Source: Casuarina equisetifolia
Taxonomy: Eukaryota; Streptophyta; Magnoliopsida; Fagales; Casuarinaceae
Assembly (NCBI GenBank): GCA_028551475.1
Contig: CM052362.1
Coordinates: 13,570,521-13,634,520, forward strand
Direction: 5' to 3'
DNA length: 64,000 bases
How positions within the stretch are numbered: position 1 is the stretch's first letter; each line of letters starts with the position of its first letter. The position numbers were made by a program, and so were the translations under genes. Positions 58,454-64,000 of the stretch are shown one piece after another. The notes beneath the pieces are model-generated. The model saw nothing but the letters and a program-made list of their open reading frames with translations. It was not told the origin of the DNA and did no database searches.

Positions 58454-58926
58454 AGTTAAATAATAAAACACACTAGAAATATAGATTGCAATAGATGTGA
58501 ATAATTTCCGATGATCTTTGGTATGTACAGTGAGCCTCATTTTATAGTGATACCGAGGCTAATAGAAAATAGAGATAAGTTAGGTACAATTATGAATATA
58601 TTTCACTAGAGATTAGATTGAATGGGATTTTGAAATCCTTCCATATCTTGGTTTGAATGAACTTCTATTTCGGTTGATGATGGGAGAGAATGAATTCAAA
58701 TTTTGAATTCCTTCTTTCTTGGAATGCTTGATTGCCGAGACTTGTTGATTGGAATGCTTGATTGCTGAGACTTGTTGATTGGAGGTTGGTGAGTGATTCT
58801 GTGGTTTGGTGAGATATGTTTCTGGGTTGTCTATGGTGAGTTGGCCTTTGTGTTTGACGTGGTGAAGTAAGGCTGATGTGGAGCGTGTGGGATTATTATG
58901 GTTGATTGATTGGGAGTGGCTTAATA
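58454..58926 (-). mobile_element. 5' LTR of Copia-E
   Basis: A 473-bp LTR, 30 bp longer than its partner because GGAATGCTTGATTG...GTTGATT (58721-58780) is tandemly doubled. Confidence 0.93.
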
Positions 58927-58931
58927 ACCAG

Positions 58932-59619
58932 TAAGATGAATTCAAGTACGAACAGAACAATTTTTTACGGGGGTGTCAAGGGCTTACGGAGTCCTCAAAA
59001 ACCATACTAATGAAACTTAGAAGAGATTCCAACCATGTGTCTCGTTTGAGTGAAATTAACGCCTATTAGGGTAAAAGTCAACAGGCCATAAGAGCGATTA
59101 TTTTCATACACCTTTCATATATTTCGTTCCTTTTAATTTTATTTGTGTCAATCGTATTATGCTAAAAGTTGAAGATTTTGAAAATTATTCACTTAAATAG
59201 AACTTATCTCTTCATATTGTTTCACCTTCTAGAAAATCGTACGTTAAGTAGTGAGCTATGTGAATGCTACTTTTCATAGGCTGATTTTTCTAAAAGTGGT
59301 TAGAAGAGAGACTTCAAATCATTTGGATGGACTTCCCTTTGGGCGTTAACTTAAGTGTTCCCTTTAGGGTTCTGCTTATGTAACCTGCTCTATCAACTTC
59401 TCTAGAATCCGTGTGGTGTCATCTCTTCGGTCTTAAAGAGCATGAACAATGTGTAAAGTGCCGTAGCCTGAGGATAGTTGTTAGCGCCTCTACAGTCGTC
59501 CAGGACATTATGAATCTATGGGACATGATGACTTGTCTAATGATCCAGGAATGGTATGTGGCGCAAAAATGTGATCTCAAGTCTGAGATTCTGGATTGCA
59601 AGGCAAAATTGGTTCTAAT
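58932..59619. other. No recognised gene
   Basis: No TE boundary or domain can be defined. The plus frame at 59411-59707 runs into the LINE segment; its first 70 codons (CVKCRSLRIVVSAS) are unassigned. Confidence 0.4.
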
Positions 59620-60547
59620 TTTTATTTGTATATTTTGGATGCAAGTATTTTTACTACCAAAACAAACAATTTATGAGATTGGAAAAAAGATAAGAGATTT
59701 TCTATGAGTGGGTAGCATAGATACATAACATTCTCACAAAGTAGTTTGGCAAAAAATTTGCTTATCAAATAAGAAAGGAGGAATTGAAACTATCAAATAT
59801 TAAACTTTATTAAAAGGTCCTAATGGCATGGGTTGAAGAGGCCTTCTCAAACTAAAGTTCACTTTTTACCTTGGTTTTCTATAAGTTTGTCTATTGCTAT
59901 AAAAAAAATTTACAGAGACCTTTAACTAGTTGATGAAGAGATAGATTGGTATAACCTAATTTAGACTAGTAGTATTAGCAAATATAATTTTATTAACTAG
60001 ATAGTTTTTCAATATAGACTTTCAATATTGTATGATGGTTCTTTTTAGTTAACTTATATTTTGATTTTTGTCAATCTTAGGTAAAAAATACGAGTCATCT
60101 TATTTGTTCAATATACATGGACAAAAATGATTTAGAAGACAATTCTCGCTCAAAATGAAGTCCAAAATCATATTAGGGGATGAAATGAAAAACTACTATG
60201 AATGATCAAAGTAACAAAAGAAAAAATATTTGACTATAAAACTTCTTAAGATATTTTTTAACTTGCATTTACTAGATATAGGCTAAATGTAATAGAGGAC
60301 AATTTTATAACAAAACAATTGACATTCCAATTCTATTGGCAAAAATAAGAAAAATCGTATAAAAGAGAATTTCTTTGTTTCGAAATATAAATTTTTCACA
60401 AAAAAAATATCATTTTAAATGAGATTTAAAGGCTTTCAACCTCCATCTTTTTGTAAATTTTATAATTCTTATAATGCTAAAGTATGTCATTATGTTTCTA
60501 TACGCTAATTAATGCAAACTTACATTTCTACTACCAAAAAAAAAAAA
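59620..60547 (+). mobile_element. LINE 3' fragment with ORF2 tail
   Basis: Plus strand. It begins with MQVFLLPKQTIYEIGKKI, followed after a stop by KVVWQKICLSNKKGG. These blocks match the end of plant L1 ORF2 after the RT domain (SxxLLPxxVIxxIxxxxxxFLW and VAWxxVCLPKxEGGL). The 3' part (59840-60530) matches the LINE at 31933-32670 and ends in an A run (60536-60547). The start of the homology and the target duplication are not defined. Confidence 0.7.
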
Positions 60548-61974
60548 CCCTCCCCATTTTCACAATATACACTTCCCAAAATATGCGACTTTTACTTAAA
60601 AAAAATTGGAAAGGACAATAACCATATTAACTAGGTATCTCCACCACAAGAAATATTCAGCCAAATGAGTTTTTGAAGTATTCTTATGTGTAAAAAGTTA
60701 AAATGAATAATTAAACTAAAGGAGATCAAGCCGTAGATTTGGATTCTACATTGATCAATTTTACTGAATCATAAAGAAATTGTTGAAAGTTTGAGGCCAA
60801 ACATATGATATTTATTTCCAGCATTGATAATGGTCCAAAGGCGAAATAAAATAGAAGCAAAGTCAACAGCTTCATAAAAGATCAAATAAACTAACCCATT
60901 TCAAGAAATAGTTTTCTTGAATCAAAGCAAGAACAAATATAAACCCTAAAAAACACAAAAACTACTAAAACAAAAAAGGGGCTTTTGTATTCAGTGATAT
61001 TATTTGTGCAATTGAGTCAAAATTTATAGGAAAAAGAGCAAATCGACACAGGAGAAGAAAATGGCAAATCAGATTAACAAGCGGCTGATTCTAGTTTCCT
61101 TTTCCGCGCCGGTGATTGACGCCGATGGCTAATTTCGGACAAGATGTGTGAAGACGAGGAATAGGACGCAAGTTCTATTTACCTTAGGGCTAACGTGGTG
61201 ACTCGTAGTGACTGTGCTGTCCACGTGCATTAAGCTAGTTGATGTGGCTTCAACCTGTTGCGACAATGTGGCAAGTGAACAGGGAATGCTAATGTTGCAG
61301 GCATCGGGTTTTTGAGATTTTAATGGGGTATAAAATCCTTTCTGCAAACCCCATAAGAAGATTTTTTTTTTATGGATTAATTTTCATTGGAAACAGTAGT
61401 CCTTCTAGTTACGTATCATGAAGATGTAGCAAATGGGGATGTGAGGACGAGTTTTCTAGTCGATGACTATGAAATTCAGAGTTTGTAGCAGAAGTTATCC
61501 AAATGAATTGGCATCACAATTTCAAGCCTTTCCGTTCTAATTTGCTCATTTCAAAAGTTGTTTTCATCATATCAATTTTTAGGATTGCTTTAGTGTAGTC
61601 CCTAGATATTGCATAATTGAGCCGTTGGCTTCCCCCCGCCCTCTTTTGTCCCGCTTCTTGATGTATATTTCTCAACGATCTTTTGTTGAATTATAGATAT
61701 TTGAATATAATTGTTAGAAGTCTCAAATAAACAATCTAAAAACTAGCTTATAAGTTAAAAAGACTTTTATTTAATTTAAACTTTACCATAGGATCACTCT
61801 TCTTTGATATAGGGTTCATAGTCTCCAACATCCCTTTGCATAATGAGAGATTATCCCAATAGCAATAATGCCAAGAGGTAACAAGTTTGGAGTAGGGCAA
61901 TAACTTAACCTTTAATATTATATTAGAAGGCTAAAATGTCCAATTTAAAAGCTAGCTTATGAGTTAGATGATAC
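60548..61974. other. No recognised gene
   Basis: A GC-richer patch at about 61070-61300 holds a 72-codon minus-strand frame (61129-61347) without a recognised domain. Two copies of a CTAGCTTAT(A/G)AGTTA block lie at 61742 and 61952, suggesting an old repeat. Nothing else is assignable. Confidence 0.4.
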
Positions 61975-61994
61975 TTTATATATATATATATATT
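61975..61994. repeat. TA dinucleotide repeat
   Basis: About nine TA units at the end of the reverse-oriented LINE tail. Confidence 0.85.
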
Positions 61995-62155
61995 TTATAG
62001 AAATATAAGTTTTTATTAATAAAATCATTATACAAAATATAGTGACATATTTCAACATTACAATAGTTACAAGAACTATAAATGGAGATTAAAAGCCTTT
62101 AAATTTCACTCAAAACTACGCTTCCTTGTGAGGGGTTTAATATTTTGAAATAAAA
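61995..62155 (-). mobile_element. LINE 3'-end fragment, opposite strand
   Basis: The minus strand of this segment resembles the last 150 bp of the LINEs ending at 32670 and 60547. It shares a CCTCCAT/CTCCAT-type block, a TATAATTCTTGTAA-like block and a final AAACTTATATTTCTA. Only the 3' end is present. Confidence 0.55.
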
Positions 62156-63579
62156 AAGCTTTTCCTTATACAATTTTTCTTACTTTAACTAACAAGATTG
62201 AGATGTGAATTGTTATATTTTGAAAATCTATTGCATTCAACCCATATGTAGTAAATGCAAACTAAAAAAAAAGTACCTTCAAAATTTTTACAACCAAATT
62301 CATTTCTTTAGTTGTTATGATCATCCATTGTATTTTTGCATTTCATCTTCTAATATGATGTCTAACTCCATTTTAAGTAAAGATGGTCTTCCAAATTATT
62401 CTTATCCATATACATATATATCTAAAGATAACTCTATTTTTCTATTTAAGATTAACAGAAGTCATAATATAAGTTAACTGAAAAGAGCCATTATACAATT
62501 CCTTCTATGGTAGAAAGTTTATCTAGTGAGAAGTTGTGTATCTATACTTCCCACCCATTGAAGGTTCTTCATTTGTTTCTCAATCTCATAATTATTCACT
62601 TCAATAGTAGGAATACTTGCATCTAAAATATACATATGGAAATTTTTTTTGATTTTGCCAACTATAACCTTCATATAGCTAAGATGTTTCATTCCTTAAA
62701 TAATATTTGATAGTTGCTTCAATTGTAATATAGAAATATGAGTTTAGAAAATTCCTCTAAGCTATATCACCATAAGTCTCAATGACCAAATTAACAGACT
62801 ATGTGAGTAGTTAAGACTTTCTTTTCTTCAATTACAACTTACAAACCCATATTCACACGAGTGGAGTACTGAACCCTAGGCCTTATGGTCATAGTCTCCA
62901 CTAGCTCTTCATTGTTCTAGTAGCTAGGCAACTTTAGAGGATACTTATTTAATTTAAACTCCAAATTAGAATTGTTCATCTCCAATGTTGTGCTCATGGT
63001 CTCCAACAAGTATGTATCTCGTTGTGACTTTCTTGAGTGAAAAGTGTAAACATTGTTGTTTTTTCAATGGATTTTTGTTAAATAGCTTTAGTGCGTTTGT
63101 TCATGAAAACCCAAGAATCATTTTTCATTAGCTCCATATCTTGATGGATTGTCTTTTAGAAGTACGGTCACTTTGCCTTTGGTGCCTATGTCGTTTTCCA
63201 TCAATTTTTAAAAAAACCAATTTCTTATCACATAACACCTAAATATTCAAATATCATATAATTTAAGTTTATTTGGAATTCCGTGCTTTAATCAACCGAT
63301 TCTAGTGAGGACAAATAGACTCACACTGAAAAGTACAATCTTTGACTAATGCCGAAATATATATATAAAAAAAAAGGTCATTCCAATTCACATGAGGTTT
63401 TGGGTTGAACACTAAATATCTAATATGGTATCAAAGCTTAAGCAGTTTATTTTGAAAAAATCCCTTCAACTTTAACATGTATCCGAATATACAAAGGAAT
63501 GTCAAAAGAAAAAATTTCTATACTAAAAAATATAATCATTTGATAATGTTAAAAAATAAAAAGAGTGACTCGTATACAA
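62156..63579. other. No recognised gene
   Basis: AT-rich sequence. The 90-codon plus frame at 62205-62477 has no domain. A block at 62945-63010 (TTATTTAATTTAAACT, then GGTCTCCAAC) recurs from 61765-61835, so this belongs to an unidentified repeat family. A PBS-like TGGTATCAAAGC at 63429-63440 has no LTR partner that I can see. Confidence 0.4.
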
Positions 63580-64000
63580 CTTCAAACCCTATGACACTAA
63601 GTAAAAAAAAAAAACTCATCTCTTTATAAATTAGTTTCTAAACTTTTACATTTTCCATGTGGGACTTTGCATGCCCTTTCACTTTAAGTGTAAGGCAACA
63701 CACCTTTCAAAGATTTTTATCCATGAGCAAAAGAGCAAAAGATAAAACTTAGATTTTCAATGAACTCTTTAATAATGTGAGACAACAACTTTACACCGTT
63801 TATTTTACATGCCCTTTCATTGTAATGGTGCAACCTAGACTATCTTGTAGTGTCATTTTTTGTGTGCAACTTAGGCTTACCATATTCATAGAAGTGTGGG
63901 TTGCCAAAAATTATAAGGATGAGATTATATTCAACTTAAAATCCTAATACTTTAACTTTGGAATTTATCTCTTTATAAACTACTTTCTAGACTTTTATAT
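63580..64000. repeat. Direct repeat cut by the window end
   Basis: A block around 63580-63650 (CTCTTTATAAATTAGTTTCTAAAC) recurs in diverged form at 63935-64000, about 350 bp later. The second copy runs off the edge. Its nature is unknown. Confidence 0.45.

Larger units (their letters stand above)
48181..58926 (-). mobile_element. Copia-E, Ale-like, nearly intact, hosts Copia-F
   Basis: A minus-strand element with its 5' LTR at 58454-58926 and 3' LTR at 48181-48318 plus 53843-54147 (split by Copia-F). The perfect target duplication is ACCAG (48176-48180 and 58927-58931). Without Copia-F it is about 5.2 kb. One stop (56737-56739) and one frameshift (about 54790-54822) separate gag-protease, integrase-RT and RNase H. 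The LTRs differ by one substitution plus a 30-bp tandem duplication. Termini fixed by PBS, PPT and target duplication are 5'-TA...CT-3' in the element sense. The RHIVETGL and HQRPGVDY blocks suggest the Ale lineage. Confidence 0.93.

Noticed and set aside
63418-63445. PBS-like TGGTATCAAAGC on the plus strand
   Set aside because: No LTR end of the right form precedes it, and no gag or second LTR is seen in the window. It may be chance or an old relic.
1-64000. CRISPR arrays, rRNA genes, tRNA genes, bacterial operons
   Set aside because: No spaced identical repeats of the CRISPR kind, no rRNA blocks and no complete tRNA cloverleaf were seen. tRNA similarity is confined to primer-binding sites and the SINE candidate.

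Overview
This window looks like repeat-rich nuclear DNA from a flowering plant, probably a eudicot. It is AT-rich and dominated by LTR retrotransposons of the plant Copia (Ty1) and Gypsy (Ty3, Athila-type) groups. Their primer-binding sites match plant initiator tRNA-Met or tRNA-Asp. There are also LINE fragments, one SINE candidate, and one intron-containing nuclear gene of a plant Nudix hydrolase family. I cannot name the species from the sequence alone.

Layout. Positions 1-2062: the 5' end of a minus-strand Copia (LTR, PBS, decayed gag), interrupted by an Athila-related LTR that runs off the left edge. Positions 2390-3150: a LINE ORF1-like fragment. Positions 3151-21790: an old minus-strand Copia (Copia-A) whose reverse transcriptase was split inside its catalytic box by a second LTR element (4250-17473, now essentially a solo LTR). 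That element was itself hit by another solo LTR (4589-6183) and by a complete 9.9-kb Athila-type element (6652-16542). Three of these four insertions have perfect 5-bp target duplications, so the order of events can be read directly. Positions 21791-26451: degenerate DNA with a gag relic and a SINE-like unit. Positions 26452-31006: Copia-B, decayed, with a 494-bp tandem triplication in gag. Positions 31848-33229: a 38-bp minisatellite carrying a 5'-truncated LINE with a perfect 14-bp target duplication, then a solo LTR. Positions 33230-36267: DNA with no TE signature and no recognisable gene. Positions 36273-40368 and 40386-42894: Copia-C (plus) and Copia-D (minus, internally deleted).

The one convincing host gene lies at 45403-46638 on the minus strand (five coding exons, 173 codons). 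It has a TATA box at 46905-46912 and no upstream ATG in the presumed leader. It encodes a Nudix hydrolase of the small plant NUDT12/13/16-like type.

Positions 48181-58926 hold Copia-E (minus, nearly intact, unusual TA...CT LTR ends). A Tork/Tnt1-like Copia-F (48319-53837) is inserted in its 3' LTR. The LTRs of the outer element are more alike than those of the inner one, which is the reverse of what nesting predicts. The rest (58932-64000) holds LINE 3' fragments and unrecognised AT-rich DNA.

I found no new multi-gene system. The most useful observations concern insertion order and dating, the Nudix box, a possible exitron in the Nudix gene, and LTR terminus or CpG asymmetries.
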